This document shows, one piece after another, positions 17,570 to 26,432 of a stretch of 64,000 nucleotides of DNA. The translations under genes were made by a program, and so were the position numbers. Numbering within the stretch: position 1 is the first letter of the stretch; every line of letters starts with the position of its first letter. Source of the DNA: Naumannella halotolerans (GTDB lineage: Bacteria > Actinomycetota > Actinomycetes > Propionibacteriales > Propionibacteriaceae); contig NZ_SOAW01000003.1 in the NCBI RefSeq assembly GCF_004364645.1, positions 290,726 through 354,725 of the forward strand. Reading direction: 5' to 3'. Below the pieces are notes generated by a model that saw nothing but the letters and a program-made list of their open reading frames with translations, ran no database searches and was not told the origin of the DNA.

Positions 17570-19837
17570 ATGAAGTCAACGCGCACGTTCCTCACGCTCC
17601 TCACCCCCAAACCGCACGGCGGGCGCCGCTCCGCGCGTACCTGCCGGATGCGCTGTGGGGACGCCTGTTTCCACGATGTGCCGAACAAGTCCGACAACGA
17701 CTACCTGGGTGACATCCTGGGCACGTTGTCCCGCCGGGGCCTGCTGAAGGCCGGGCTGGTGGTCGGTGGTGCAGCCGCTCTGGGCGCCACCGGTGCCGGC
17801 CTGAACCCGCGCACGGCCGCGGCCAATCCGTTCGGCTGGACCCCGATCTCACCGAGCACCGCTGACGCGGTGGTGGTGCCACAGGGATACGAGCAGCAGG
17901 TGGTGATGGCCTGGGGTGACAAGCTGTTCAGCTCCGCCCCGGATTTCGATCCGCTCGACCAGACCGCCGAGGCCCAGGCCCAGCAGTTCGGTTACAACAG
18001 CGACTACCTCGGGTTCCTGTCCTACGACGACGACACCGATCTCCTGCTGAACAACCACGAGTACACCGACGAATACATCATGTTCCCCGACTACGACCCG
18101 GAGAACCCGACCGAGGAACAGGTACGGATCGCCTGGGCCGCGCACGGGCTCTCGGTGGTTGCGGTACGTCGGCCGCAGGGTGACACCGGGCCACTGGAGC
18201 CGATCATCGACCACCCGATGAACCGGCGGTTCCACACCGGCACCGAGTTCGAGCTCACCGGCCCGGCGGCCGGCTCGGATCTGCTCAAGACCTCCGCCGA
18301 CCCCAGCGGAACCCTCGTCCTCGGCACCTTGAACAACTGTGCCGGTGGGCTCACCCCGTGGAACACCTGGCTTACCGCGGAGGAGAACTTCAACCAATAC
18401 TTCGCCCATGCGGCCGAGGTCGACGATGCCGAGACCGCCGAGCGGCTGGCTCGGTACGGCGTCACCGAGGGGGCCAGCGAGCGCCGCTGGGAGGACTTCG
18501 ACGACCGCTTCGACCTGACCAGGGAGCCGAATGAGGTCAATCGGTTCGGCTGGGTGGTCGAGGTGGATCCGATGGATCCCGAGAGCACCCCGAAGAAGCG
18601 CACCGCCCTCGGCCGCTTCAAGCACGAGGCGGCCACCATCCGGATCGCCGACGACGGCCGGGCAGTCGCCTACAGCGGTGATGACGAACGGTTCGACTAC
18701 TTCTACAAGTTCATCTCCCGCGACCAGGCCGGCCCCGGGTGCCTGGCCGAGGGCGACCTCTTTGTCGCGAAGTTCGTCGGCAACTCCCCGCAGAGTGAGA
18801 TCGACGGCTCCGGTGAACTGCCCGCCGACGGCGAGTTCGACGGTACGGGGGAGTGGATCCCGCTGGTCGTCGACGGCGAGTCGAAGGTGCCGGGCATGAG
18901 CCTGGAGGAAGTGCTGATCTTCACCCGGCAGGCCGGCGATGCGGTCGGCGCCACCAAGATGGACCGCCCCGAGGATGCCGAGGCGAGTCCGGTCACCGGT
19001 CACGTCTTCATCGCCTTGACCAACAACACCAACCGGGTGGCCGACGAGGTCGATGAGGCCAACCCGCGGCCGGAGAACAAGGACGGACACGTACTGGAAC
19101 TGGTCGAGGACGGTGACGACGCCGCCTCGTTGACCTTCGGCTGGAAACTGCTGCTGGTCTGCGGTGTGCCCGACGACCCCTCCAGCTACTTCGGCGGATT
19201 CGACAAATCGCAGGTCTCGCCGATCTCCTGCCCGGACAATCTCACCTTCGATTCGCTCGGCAATCTGTGGATCTCCACTGACGGGCAGCCCTCGAGCCTG
19301 GGCCACAACGACGCCCTGTTCCTGGTGCCGGTCGAGGGTGAGGATCGCGGCAAGGTGCAGCAGTTCCTCTCCGTCCCGCACGGTGCCGAGACCTGCGGTC
19401 CCTGGGTCGTCGGGGACGGCAGCGGCCGGATCTGCGTGGCGGTGCAGCATCCCGGGGAGACCGACGAGGCGACGTTCGAACAGCAGAGTTCGCACTGGCC
19501 CGATGGTGGGGATTCGGTCCCCCGCCCCGGCGTGGTCGCGGTGTGGCCGGCCGACGCCACGACGCCGACGCCCACCTCCAGTGCCTCGACCAGCCCCGGT
19601 GCGTCAGGCAGCGCCAGCCCCTCGAGCAGCCCCAGCCCCTCGAGCAGCCCCAGCGCCTCGGGTAGCCCCAGCGCCTCGGGTAGCCCCGAGCCGGGCGGGC
19701 GGCCACCGCTGGCCGACACGGGTGCGGCCGACCTGCTGGGCCCCGGAGCAGTCGGTCTGGCTGCCCTGGCCGGCGGGTTGGCGGCCTTCCGCAACCGGGG
19801 TCGCCGCAGCGAGGAGACCGACGAATCGGATCAGTGA
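17570..19837 (+). CDS. phoX: PhoX-family phosphatase (DUF839) with Tat signal and LAxTG-like wall anchor
   Basis: A 755-residue exported enzyme of the PhoX family, Fe/Ca-dependent phosphomonoesterases for phosphate scavenging. A twin-arginine signal is visible at about residue 54 (LSRRGLLKAGLVVGGAAAL). The body carries family blocks such as LLLNNHEYTDEY, TLNNCAGGLTPWNTWLT and GRFKHEAATI. The C-terminus has a Ser/Pro/Thr linker of SPS/ASG repeats, then LADTGA, a hydrophobic stretch and a basic tail. That is a sorting signal of the LAxTG kind used by class E sortases of high-G+C actinobacteria. ATG 17570 is chosen because the signal follows at the normal distance. Confidence 0.85.
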   Translation: MKSTRTFLTLLTPKPHGGRRSARTCRMRCGDACFHDVPNKSDNDYLGDILGTLSRRGLLKAGLVVGGAAALGATGAGLNPRTAAANPFGWTPISPSTADAVVVPQGYEQQVVMAWGDKLFSSAPDFDPLDQTAEAQAQQFGYNSDYLGFLSYDDDTDLLLNNHEYTDEYIMFPDYDPENPTEEQVRIAWAAHGLSVVAVRRPQGDTGPLEPIIDHPMNRRFHTGTEFELTGPAAGSDLLKTSADPSGTLVLGTLNNCAGGLTPWNTWLTAEENFNQYFAHAAEVDDAETAERLARYGVTEGASERRWEDFDDRFDLTREPNEVNRFGWVVEVDPMDPESTPKKRTALGRFKHEAATIRIADDGRAVAYSGDDERFDYFYKFISRDQAGPGCLAEGDLFVAKFVGNSPQSEIDGSGELPADGEFDGTGEWIPLVVDGESKVPGMSLEEVLIFTRQAGDAVGATKMDRPEDAEASPVTGHVFIALTNNTNRVADEVDEANPRPENKDGHVLELVEDGDDAASLTFGWKLLLVCGVPDDPSSYFGGFDKSQVSPISCPDNLTFDSLGNLWISTDGQPSSLGHNDALFLVPVEGEDRGKVQQFLSVPHGAETCGPWVVGDGSGRICVAVQHPGETDEATFEQQSSHWPDGGDSVPRPGVVAVWPADATTPTPTSSASTSPGASGSASPSSSPSPSSSPSASGSPSASGSPEPGGRPPLADTGAADLLGPGAVGLAALAGGLAAFRNRGRRSEETDESDQ

Positions 19838-19900
19838 GCCACGCCGCACGGCACAGGTCGGCGCACGGGCGGCGCGGACGGTCCGGGGTCTGAGCGGTAC

Positions 19901-19940
19901 GCAGTGGTCACCGGCGGCAGCTGTCGTCGGTGACCACTGC
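19901..19940. terminator. hairpin between convergent phoX and aminotransferase genes
   Basis: GCAGTGGTCACCG at 19901-19913 is the exact reverse complement of 19928-19940, a 13-bp stem with a 14-base loop. It lies 63 bases after phoX and 128 bases after the aminotransferase stop, so it could stop transcription from both sides. There is no T-tract. Confidence 0.65.
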
Positions 19941-19950
19941 ATACGCACGG

Positions 19951-19998
19951 ACGAGCACGGTGTTGGACGAGCACGGTGTTGGACGAGCACGGTGTTGG
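19951..19998. repeat. three tandem copies of a 16-bp unit
   Basis: ACGAGCACGGTGTTGG is repeated exactly three times, followed by a partial fourth unit (ACGAGCG). It lies in the phoX-aminotransferase intergenic region next to the hairpin. No coding role is visible. Confidence 0.8.
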
Positions 19999-20067
19999 AC
20001 GAGCGAGTACGGCCGCGTTCGAGCGCAGTCTCGTACGAGTACAGCGACGTAGGAGTGCAGCGCTGGC

Positions 20068-21219
20068 TCAGTGCAGCTGACGTACCAGCCGGTCGATCGC
20101 CTCGTTCAGTTCCTCGGCGGTGCCGGCGAAGCACAAGCGGACATAGCGGTGACCGTCAACCGGGTCGAAGTCGATCCCCGGGGTCATCGCCACCCCGGTG
20201 GCCGCCAGCATCTCGGCGCACCAGCGGGCGGAGTCGTCGGTCAGATGGGACACCTCGCACCAGGCGTAGAAGGCGCCGTCCGGTGGCGCGTAGGAGGTGA
20301 CCCCGAGCTCCGGCAGTCGCTTGATCAACAACTCGCGGTTCCCCGCGTACCGCTCGACATGGGCATCCAGTTCCCCAATCGCAGCTGTCGACAGCGCCCC
20401 GATCGCGGCGTGCTGGGAGGGTACGGGCGGGCAGATCGAGAGATTCCCACTGAGCACCTCGACCGGTCGGAGCAGCCACTGCGGCAACAACAGCCAACCC
20501 AGTCGCCAGCCGGTCATCGAGAAGTACTTGCTGACCGAACCGGTGACCACCGCGTCGGGACCGAACCTCCGGGCGCTGACGGTCTCCCGGCCGAAGCCGA
20601 CCCCGTGATAGATCTCGTCGCTGATCAACAGGCAGTCGTGCTCCCGGCACCAGGTGCTGATCCGGGCCAACTCCTCCGGATCGATCACCGTCCCGGTCGG
20701 ATTCGAGGGACTGGCAATGATCAACCCGTCAGGCACCTGCGGGAGTTCCTGCAGCATCCGTACCGTCGGTTGGAACCGCGTGCTCGGTCCGCACGGCAGA
20801 TCCAGCACTTCACATCCCAGCGCCGACAAGGTGTTGCGGTAGGCCGGGTAACCCGGTCGGGCCATGGCGATCACCGCGCCCGGGTCGAAGGCGGCCAGCG
20901 CCAAGGCGGTCAACCCTCCGGAGGACCCGGTGGTGACGACCACCTCCTCGGGGAAGACCTCGATCCCGTCACTGCGGCGGTGGTACTCGGCGATCGCCTT
21001 CCGCAGCGGCAGGATCCCCTGGGCCTCGGTGTAGCCGAGAACCTGGCCCTCGATCGCGTCCACCACGGCACGGCGGGCCGCTTCGGGCGCCGGCGTGGAC
21101 GGCTGGCCGGCGCAGAGCATGATCGCGTCACCATGGGTACGCATGCGCTCGGCCGCCGCTGCCAGTACCTCCATCACCTGGAACGGGGGAACCGCGGAGC
21201 GGGCAGCGGGCTTCCTCAT
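20068..21219 (-). CDS. class I/II PLP-dependent aminotransferase
   Basis: A 383-residue fold type I aminotransferase. The PLP contacts are visible: TTGSSGGLTALALAAF (phosphate loop), SPSNPTGTVIDP (Asn), ISDEIYHGVGFG (Asp and Tyr), and GSVSKYFSMTGWRLGWL with the Schiff-base Lys. The C-terminal YVRLCFA has the carboxylate-binding Arg. The substrate is not predictable. The start ATG 21219 overlaps the stop of the macrodomain gene by four bases (ATGA), so the two are translationally coupled. Confidence 0.82.
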   Translation of the reverse strand: MRKPAARSAVPPFQVMEVLAAAAERMRTHGDAIMLCAGQPSTPAPEAARRAVVDAIEGQVLGYTEAQGILPLRKAIAEYHRRSDGIEVFPEEVVVTTGSSGGLTALALAAFDPGAVIAMARPGYPAYRNTLSALGCEVLDLPCGPSTRFQPTVRMLQELPQVPDGLIIASPSNPTGTVIDPEELARISTWCREHDCLLISDEIYHGVGFGRETVSARRFGPDAVVTGSVSKYFSMTGWRLGWLLLPQWLLRPVEVLSGNLSICPPVPSQHAAIGALSTAAIGELDAHVERYAGNRELLIKRLPELGVTSYAPPDGAFYAWCEVSHLTDDSARWCAEMLAATGVAMTPGIDFDPVDGHRYVRLCFAGTAEELNEAIDRLVRQLH

Positions 21220-21746
21220 GCCGACAGTTCCTTCTCGAACGCCTCGGCCACCGAGGACGGCTGGAGGACGAAGACGATCTCGGCCACGGCATCGCATTCA
21301 CCGGCGGCGACGGTTTCCCGGACGCTGTGGACCGCGATCTCGGCCGCATCCTCGATCGGCCAGCCATAGGCCCCGGCGGAGATGGCCGGGAAGGCGATGC
21401 TGCGGGCACCGAGACCATCGGCGATCCGCAGGCTGTTGCGATAACAGGCAGCGAGGATCCCCGACTGATCCCGGCCGGGGTCCCAGATCGGCCCGACCGT
21501 ATGGATCACCCAGGTCGCCGGCAGCTCACCGGCCGTGGTCGCCACCGCCTCACCCGGTGGTAGACCGTCGGGCAGCGAGGTGGCCCGCAGTTGTTTCGTG
21601 GCGGCCAGGATCGCCGGACCCCCGGCGCGGTGGATCGCACCGTCCACCCCGCCGCCGCCGAGCAGGGAACTGTTGGCCGCATTCACGATCGCATCCACCG
21701 CCTGAGTGGTGATGTCGCCACGGACCGCCTTCAGATCGACAACCAT
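21216..21746 (-). CDS. macrodomain protein (O-acetyl-ADP-ribose deacetylase-like)
   Basis: A 176-residue macrodomain of the MacroD/YmdB type. Motifs are VNAANSSLLGGGGVDGAIHRAGG, quoted here as its parts VNAANSSLLGGGG and VDGAIHRAGG, with the catalytic Asn and Asp, and FPAISAGAYGWP for the diphosphate loop. Members remove acetyl or ADP-ribose groups from OAADPr or modified proteins. ATG 21746 (MVVDLKAVRGD) is the family-consistent start. It is the first gene of a two-gene operon with the aminotransferase. Confidence 0.85.
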   Translation of the reverse strand: MVVDLKAVRGDITTQAVDAIVNAANSSLLGGGGVDGAIHRAGGPAILAATKQLRATSLPDGLPPGEAVATTAGELPATWVIHTVGPIWDPGRDQSGILAACYRNSLRIADGLGARSIAFPAISAGAYGWPIEDAAEIAVHSVRETVAAGECDAVAEIVFVLQPSSVAEAFEKELSA

Positions 21747-21910
21747 GAACCCATCCTGTCCCATCGTGGTCGGGAGCGGCAGTTGGCCCGGGCAACGGTC
21801 CCGGCAGTCCGCACCGTCGACGACTACGCGGTCCGGCTTCGGCCGAGCTGGGTTTCGCCCCGGTCCGGTCCCAGCCCAGTCCGGTCCCGACCCGCCGGGG
21901 TCTATCATCG

Positions 21911-22780
21911 GTGCGCGTGAGTGCCGCAGACGGTCCGGACCCCAATCCGGAGGAGATCGACCGCCGGGTCGCTCCGGACCCCGTACGGGCCTCACGGTCC
22001 GATTCCAGCCCCGAATCGGACCCGGGATCGGGTGCCACAGCCGAGGCTGCCGAGGCAGAACTCGAGTGGTGGGAGTATCCCGGACTGCCGTTCAGCACCC
22101 GGCCGGAGAAGCTCGACTACCTGTGCATGTTCGGCATCATGGTGGCCGCGCTGTACTCGTTCGCGCTGATGCCGTTCCGGGTCTGGCTGCTGACCAACGT
22201 CCCCTATGTCCTGCTCGGCCTGACCGGTTCCTCTCCGGCACTGGTCGGCATCGGCGCCCGGATCGATCTCGGGGAGTTCTGGTGGCCGATCGCGGTCCCA
22301 CTGGCCGCGCTCAGCCTGATCAAGTTCGACTGGTTGTTCTGGCTGGCCGGACGCCGCTGGGGCGAGGGCATGATCGACTGGCTGACCGGCGGTGGCCTGG
22401 GCAACAACTCCGGGATGATGGCGCGCTGGCGGACCAAGATCGCCTGGTGGTCACACCGGCTGGCGCAGAAGTGGGCGCTGCCGATGCTGTTGCTGACCTA
22501 CATCCCGTTCCTGCCGATCCCCTCGCCGATCATCTTCGGTGCCCTGGGCATGGGCGGGATGCGGCTGCGTACCTTCCTGCTGCTGGATTTCCTCTGCGCC
22601 TTCTTGAACCGGTCCCTCTACCTCTACCTCGGCTACCGGATCGGTGAACCGGTGCTCCCGGTGCTGGAGACCCTCGACCGGTGGGCGCTGTGGATCGCGC
22701 TCGGCACCGCCGCGGTGATCATGGTGTTCGCCTTCCGCCGGGCGTCGAAGGCGCAGCCGCCAGGCAGCAACAGCGCTTAG
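21911..22780 (+). CDS. DedA/VTT-domain membrane protein
   Basis: A 289-residue inner-membrane protein of the DedA (SNARE-associated) superfamily, now viewed as lipid or undecaprenyl-phosphate carriers. The first about 55 residues are polar and acidic (Asp/Pro/Ser-rich). Hydrophobic helices follow: MFGIMVAALYSFALMPF, WWPIAVPLAALSLI, and the re-entrant-like YIPFLPIPSPIIFGALGMGG with the family Pro/Gly pattern. It starts at GTG 21911 or GTG 21917. It is followed on the same strand by an AI-2E-type membrane protein after 64 bases. Confidence 0.7.
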   Translation: MRVSAADGPDPNPEEIDRRVAPDPVRASRSDSSPESDPGSGATAEAAEAELEWWEYPGLPFSTRPEKLDYLCMFGIMVAALYSFALMPFRVWLLTNVPYVLLGLTGSSPALVGIGARIDLGEFWWPIAVPLAALSLIKFDWLFWLAGRRWGEGMIDWLTGGGLGNNSGMMARWRTKIAWWSHRLAQKWALPMLLLTYIPFLPIPSPIIFGALGMGGMRLRTFLLLDFLCAFLNRSLYLYLGYRIGEPVLPVLETLDRWALWIALGTAAVIMVFAFRRASKAQPPGSNSA

Positions 22781-22844
22781 CAGCGGGCTGCCGCCACGCG
22801 TGGTCGATGCGGCCGTTCCGCGCGACAGGTCCTACCCTGAGCGG

Positions 22845-24125
22845 GTGAGCGAACTGAGCGAGGAAAACGACGGTCGCCCGGAGCTGAAGTCCCTGTGGAC
22901 CGATGCCTTCGGTCGACTGGCGGTACGCAGTGTGCAGATCCTGGTCGTGATCGGGCTGGCCGCACTGGTGGTCTTCGCCGCCACCCGGCTGCTGGTCGTG
23001 GTGATTCCGGTGCTGATCGCGATCATCCTGGCCTGTGCGATCTCACCGCTGAGCAGGCGGCTGCGGGCACACATGCCGAACATCGTCGCCACCATCATCA
23101 TCATGGTCGGCGGAGTGCTGGTGGGCGGCGGCATCATCTACGTGATCGTGCTGAACGTGATGAGCCAGATGGACCAACTGACGGCCTCGGTGAACTCCGG
23201 CATCGAACAGCTCGACCAGTTCATCTCCGACCTGCCGTTCAACATCACCGAGGATCAGCTCACCCAGGCCCGGGATGCGGTGGTCAGCTTCGTCACCAGC
23301 TCGAGCTTCGGCACCAACCTGATCGGCGGTGTGAGCACCGCGGGCTCCTTCATCACCGGCCTGGTGCTGATGATCGTGATCCTGTTCTTCTTCATCAAGG
23401 ACGGGCCGGCGATCTGGCAGTTCCTGATCTCCCCGTTCAAGGGTGAGCGACACGACCGCTTCGTCCGCGTGGGGGAGACCGCCAACCGGGTGCTCGGCGG
23501 TTACATCCGCGGTACCGCCATCGTCGCCTTCGTCGACACCGTCGGCATCACCATCGGCATGTTGGTGCTCGGGGTGCCGCTGGCCCTGCCGCTGGCCGTG
23601 GTGGTCTTCACCTTCGCCTTCATCCCGATCGTCGGTGCCACCGCTGCCGGGGTGCTCGCCTGTCTGGTCGCCCTGGTCACCCTCGGCCCGGTCCAGGCGC
23701 TGATCCTGCTGGCCGTGATCATCGCGGTGAACCAGCTCGAGGGGAACCTGCTGCAGCCGGTCGTGATGGCCCAGTCGCTGAGCCTGCACCCGCTGATCGT
23801 GCTGATCGCATTGACCATCGGTACGGTCCTCGGCGGCGTCGCCGGTGCCGTCCTGGCCGTCCCGGCCGCCGCGGTGATCTGGGCGATCATGAAGACCTGG
23901 AACGACAACGGGCAGATCTCCGACGAGTCGGAACGGATCAAACGCGACCAGGTCCGCAAGCGCCGCAAATGGCGCGACCGGTTCGCCCGGTTGTTCGGCA
24001 AGCAGCCCGCCGAGGCGACCGAGCCGTCGGTCGAGCAGACCGCCCGGCAGGAGGTCTTCGAAGACACGCCGGCCACCAAGGGCGAGCGGCCGCACACCGA
24101 TGGGTCCGGCAGGTTGGAGAGCTGA
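22845..24125 (+). CDS. AI-2E-family transporter
   Basis: A 426-residue membrane protein of the PF01594 family (includes TqsA and YdiK; transport of signals, ions or unknown solutes). N-terminal helices are VQILVVIGLAALVVFAATRL and VIPVLIAIILACAISPL. Family blocks LMIVILFFFIKDGPAIW, RVLGGYIRGTAIVAFVDT and LQPVVMAQSLSLHPL are present. The C-terminal about 70 residues are charged and cytoplasmic. GTG 22845 (MSELSEEND) is chosen over the upstream frame. Confidence 0.82.
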   Translation: MSELSEENDGRPELKSLWTDAFGRLAVRSVQILVVIGLAALVVFAATRLLVVVIPVLIAIILACAISPLSRRLRAHMPNIVATIIIMVGGVLVGGGIIYVIVLNVMSQMDQLTASVNSGIEQLDQFISDLPFNITEDQLTQARDAVVSFVTSSSFGTNLIGGVSTAGSFITGLVLMIVILFFFIKDGPAIWQFLISPFKGERHDRFVRVGETANRVLGGYIRGTAIVAFVDTVGITIGMLVLGVPLALPLAVVVFTFAFIPIVGATAAGVLACLVALVTLGPVQALILLAVIIAVNQLEGNLLQPVVMAQSLSLHPLIVLIALTIGTVLGGVAGAVLAVPAAAVIWAIMKTWNDNGQISDESERIKRDQVRKRRKWRDRFARLFGKQPAEATEPSVEQTARQEVFEDTPATKGERPHTDGSGRLES

Positions 24126-24160
24126 GGCCTGCCGGTTGTGCATCCGTACCGTCGGCAGTC

Positions 24161-25234
24161 TCAGGCGCGGCCCATCGACGACGCCAGCGGGCAGCGCCAC
24201 AGGTCGACCTCGCCGATGCCGACGTTGTCGATGAAATCGGCCACCTCCTGATAGGCCTGCGGCAGCGAGGTCTGGTGGTACTCGACGCCCACAGTCGCGC
24301 AGTGCGCTCGTACCATCGGCGCCACCCGTCGCAGATTCGGCCGCGACATCGAGGGGAAGAGGTGGTGCTCGACCTGGTGGTTCAGGCCGCCCATCGCCAC
24401 ATCCACCAACCGGCCACCGGTGAGGTTGCGGCTCATCAGTACCTGACGTCGCAGGAAGTCGATCTTCACCGTCTCGGGGACGATCGGGCGCCCGATGTGG
24501 TTCGGGGCGAAAGCCAGCCCGAAGTACAGGCCCAGGGTCATCTGGGCACAGGCCAGGAAGGCGATCGCGACCATCGGTGACATCACGGTGAAGGCGAAAC
24601 CGATCGCCACACCGTGGCGGACCAGCAGCAGGACGAGCTCGGTACGGCGGTACTTCACCGTCTCGGTCGAGAACAACCGGCGCAGGCTGTTCAACTGCAT
24701 CTGCAGGCCCAACAAGGTCATCAGGGCGAAGAAGTACTTTCCCTGGTGCCGGGTCAGCCAACGGGTCAGCGGCGTCTTCCGGCCGCTGGTGCCCTGGTTG
24801 GTGAAACTGATCGCACCGGGGGCGATGTCGGGATCGGTGCCGATCTTGTTCGGTGAGGCGTGATGCCGATTGTGCTTGTGCTGCCACCAGCTCAGGCCCA
24901 TGCCGACCAGCAGGTTGGCGTAGAACAGGGCCGCGAAGTCGTTGTGCTTGTTCGAGGCGAAGATCTGCCGGTGTGCGGCATCGTGTCCGAGGAACCCGAA
25001 CTGGGCGGTCACCATCGCGAAGAGCGGGGCCGGCGCCAGCTGCCACCAGCTGTCGCCGATCAGGTACGAGCCGATCGCCAATGCCGCCAGGACGGCCAAC
25101 CAGGCAGCGGTCACGGCCACGTAGTAACCGTGGGATCGCTGCAGCAGACCGGCTTCCTTGACCTGCGCACTGAGCGCGGTGTAGTCGCTGAGATGGCCGT
25201 CGCGGCGCCGCGGCCGGAGATCGAGTTGGGGCAT
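24161..25234 (-). CDS. membrane fatty acid desaturase
   Basis: A 357-residue di-iron desaturase of membrane lipids or acyl-CoA. The three His boxes are complete: GHDAAHRQ (HxxxH type), HKHNRHH and NHQVEHHLFP (QxxHH). Hydrophobic pairs flank them (YVAVTAAWLAVLAALAIGSY, VVMSPMVAIAFLACAQMT region). The Gln-containing third box is typical of front-end (Delta-5/6-type) and mycobacterial DesA3-like enzymes. It ends 35 bases from the convergent AI-2E gene. Start ATG 25234. Confidence 0.87.
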   Translation of the reverse strand: MPQLDLRPRRRDGHLSDYTALSAQVKEAGLLQRSHGYYVAVTAAWLAVLAALAIGSYLIGDSWWQLAPAPLFAMVTAQFGFLGHDAAHRQIFASNKHNDFAALFYANLLVGMGLSWWQHKHNRHHASPNKIGTDPDIAPGAISFTNQGTSGRKTPLTRWLTRHQGKYFFALMTLLGLQMQLNSLRRLFSTETVKYRRTELVLLLVRHGVAIGFAFTVMSPMVAIAFLACAQMTLGLYFGLAFAPNHIGRPIVPETVKIDFLRRQVLMSRNLTGGRLVDVAMGGLNHQVEHHLFPSMSRPNLRRVAPMVRAHCATVGVEYHQTSLPQAYQEVADFIDNVGIGEVDLWRCPLASSMGRA

Positions 25235-25317
25235 GGGCCAAGACTTCCGCCTCGCGCCCTCGCGCGCGTCACCCGAGCGGGTGGAACCGACCCCCTACGG
25301 CAGGGTGACGTCCGGGC

Positions 25318-25965
25318 TCAGGAGCCGGGTACGACCACCCCGGCCTCGTAGGCTGCGACCACGATCTGCGCCCGGTCACGCAGTGCCAACTTGGCCAGGA
25401 TTCGACTGACATGGGTCTTCACCGTCTGCTCCGACAGGTACAGCTCGCCGGCGATCTCGGCATTCGAGAGCCCCTTCGCCACCTGCTCCATCACCTCCAG
25501 CTCGCGCTGGGTCAACCCCGCCATCGACGGCGGCCGGGCGCTGCGTTCGGGCCGGGCGACGAACTCGGCGATCAGTGAGCGGGTCACCGACGGTGAGAGC
25601 AACGCCTCCCCGGCCGCGACGACCTTCACCGCGGCGATCAGATCGGCGGCCCGGGCGTCCTTCAACAGGAATCCGCTGGCACCGGCTCGCAGGGCCTCGA
25701 AGACGTAGTCGTCGAGGTCGAAGGTGGTGAGCATGATGATCCGCGGCCGCGAACCATGGGCTGCGGCCACCGCGCGGGCCGCCTGCAGCCCGTTCATCCG
25801 GGGCATCCGGATGTCCATCAGCACGATGTCGGGATCGGTGCGATCGACCAGGTCGAGCACCTCGTCACCGTCGGCCGCCTGTCCGACCACACTGATCCCC
25901 GGCTGGGCGTCGAGCAGGGCACCGAAGCCGGCGCGGACCATCTCCTGATCGTCCACGATCACCAC
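25318..25965 (-). CDS. NarL/FixJ-type response regulator, 5' end abnormal
   Basis: A receiver plus LuxR-type DNA-binding protein. The receiver has the acidic pair in VVIVDDQEMVRAGFG, phospho-acceptor Asp in DPDIVLMDIRMPRMNG and Lys in FLLKDARAADLI. The HTH has LTQRELEVMEQVAKGLSNAE and SEQTVKTHVSRIL. The domain begins at the first possible GTG (25965), so the usual few start residues are missing and no ribosome binding site is visible upstream. The open frame continues to 26064, but into sequence of the neighbouring divergent gene. The partner kinase normally next to such genes is absent. It looks cut at its 5' end. Confidence 0.8.
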   Translation of the reverse strand: MVIVDDQEMVRAGFGALLDAQPGISVVGQAADGDEVLDLVDRTDPDIVLMDIRMPRMNGLQAARAVAAAHGSRPRIIMLTTFDLDDYVFEALRAGASGFLLKDARAADLIAAVKVVAAGEALLSPSVTRSLIAEFVARPERSARPPSMAGLTQRELEVMEQVAKGLSNAEIAGELYLSEQTVKTHVSRILAKLALRDRAQIVVAAYEAGVVVPGS

Positions 25966-25981
25966 CGCGAGGAGTATGTCA

Positions 25982-26401
25982 ATGAGCAGTGACGGTCTGG
26001 CAGCACTGAACCAAAAGCGCGAACAACGCTCCCGCCGTGTACCGCCGTCACGGCACCGACCCAAACCCCCGCAATCAGCCTCTGCGCCGGCCGCGACTAT
26101 CGATACGCCGCCAGCGCCCAGTCAGCCAACCCCTCCCATCCAAAGCGCCACAGCCGACGACAAAGACCAACTCGAACGCAAGACGATCTATCTCGACGTG
26201 GCCGGCGACGACTTCCTCGCAGAAGTAGCTTTCTCCGCCCGAAAACACCGCCCCAAGGTCGACGCCTCCGGATCTGCAGTAGTCCGATACGCCCTCGAAC
26301 GACTACGGAACGAGATGACGGCTGACGCGGTGGTCGAGGTTCTGAAGCAGCGCGCCGATCGAATCCCGGGCGGGGGAGCGGTCGGCCGCAGGCGAGTGTG
26401 A
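25982..26401 (+). CDS. plasmid-type ribbon-helix-helix protein (partition-accessory-like)
   Basis: About 139 residues. The first 65 are basic, Pro/Gln/Ala-rich and probably disordered. The rest reads RKTIYLDVAGDDFLAEVA, then SGSAVVRYALERLRNEMT, the strand-helix-helix outline of small RHH proteins coded beside ParA on actinobacterial plasmids. ATG 25982 is preferred, with GAGGAG at 25969-25974. No parA is present. It is the first gene on the low-G+C side of the junction. Family placement is by outline, not by a firm motif. Confidence 0.5.
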   Translation: MSSDGLAALNQKREQRSRRVPPSRHRPKPPQSASAPAATIDTPPAPSQPTPPIQSATADDKDQLERKTIYLDVAGDDFLAEVAFSARKHRPKVDASGSAVVRYALERLRNEMTADAVVEVLKQRADRIPGGGAVGRRRV

Positions 26402-26414
26402 TCGAGGGAACGTC

Positions 26415-26432
26415 GTTGACAGTGTTGACAGT
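26415..26432. repeat. exact tandem 9-bp repeat
   Basis: GTTGACAGT occurs twice head to tail, 14 bases after the RHH gene stop. RHH partition proteins often bind short tandem repeats near their genes, so it could be a remnant site. Two copies are too few to claim this. The remaining bases to 26550 show nothing clear. Confidence 0.4.

Noticed and set aside
17849..19495. Long minus-strand open frame opposite phoX
   Set aside because: A frame shadow caused by high G+C; translation is low-complexity without motifs and phoX is certain.
23043..25241. 732-codon minus-strand open frame across the AI-2E and desaturase genes
   Set aside because: The desaturase in another frame has all His boxes and the AI-2E protein is clear; this frame has no motif.
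25940..26000. tRNA or att site at the junction
   Set aside because: I looked for a tRNA 3' end or a direct repeat as integration site and saw none.
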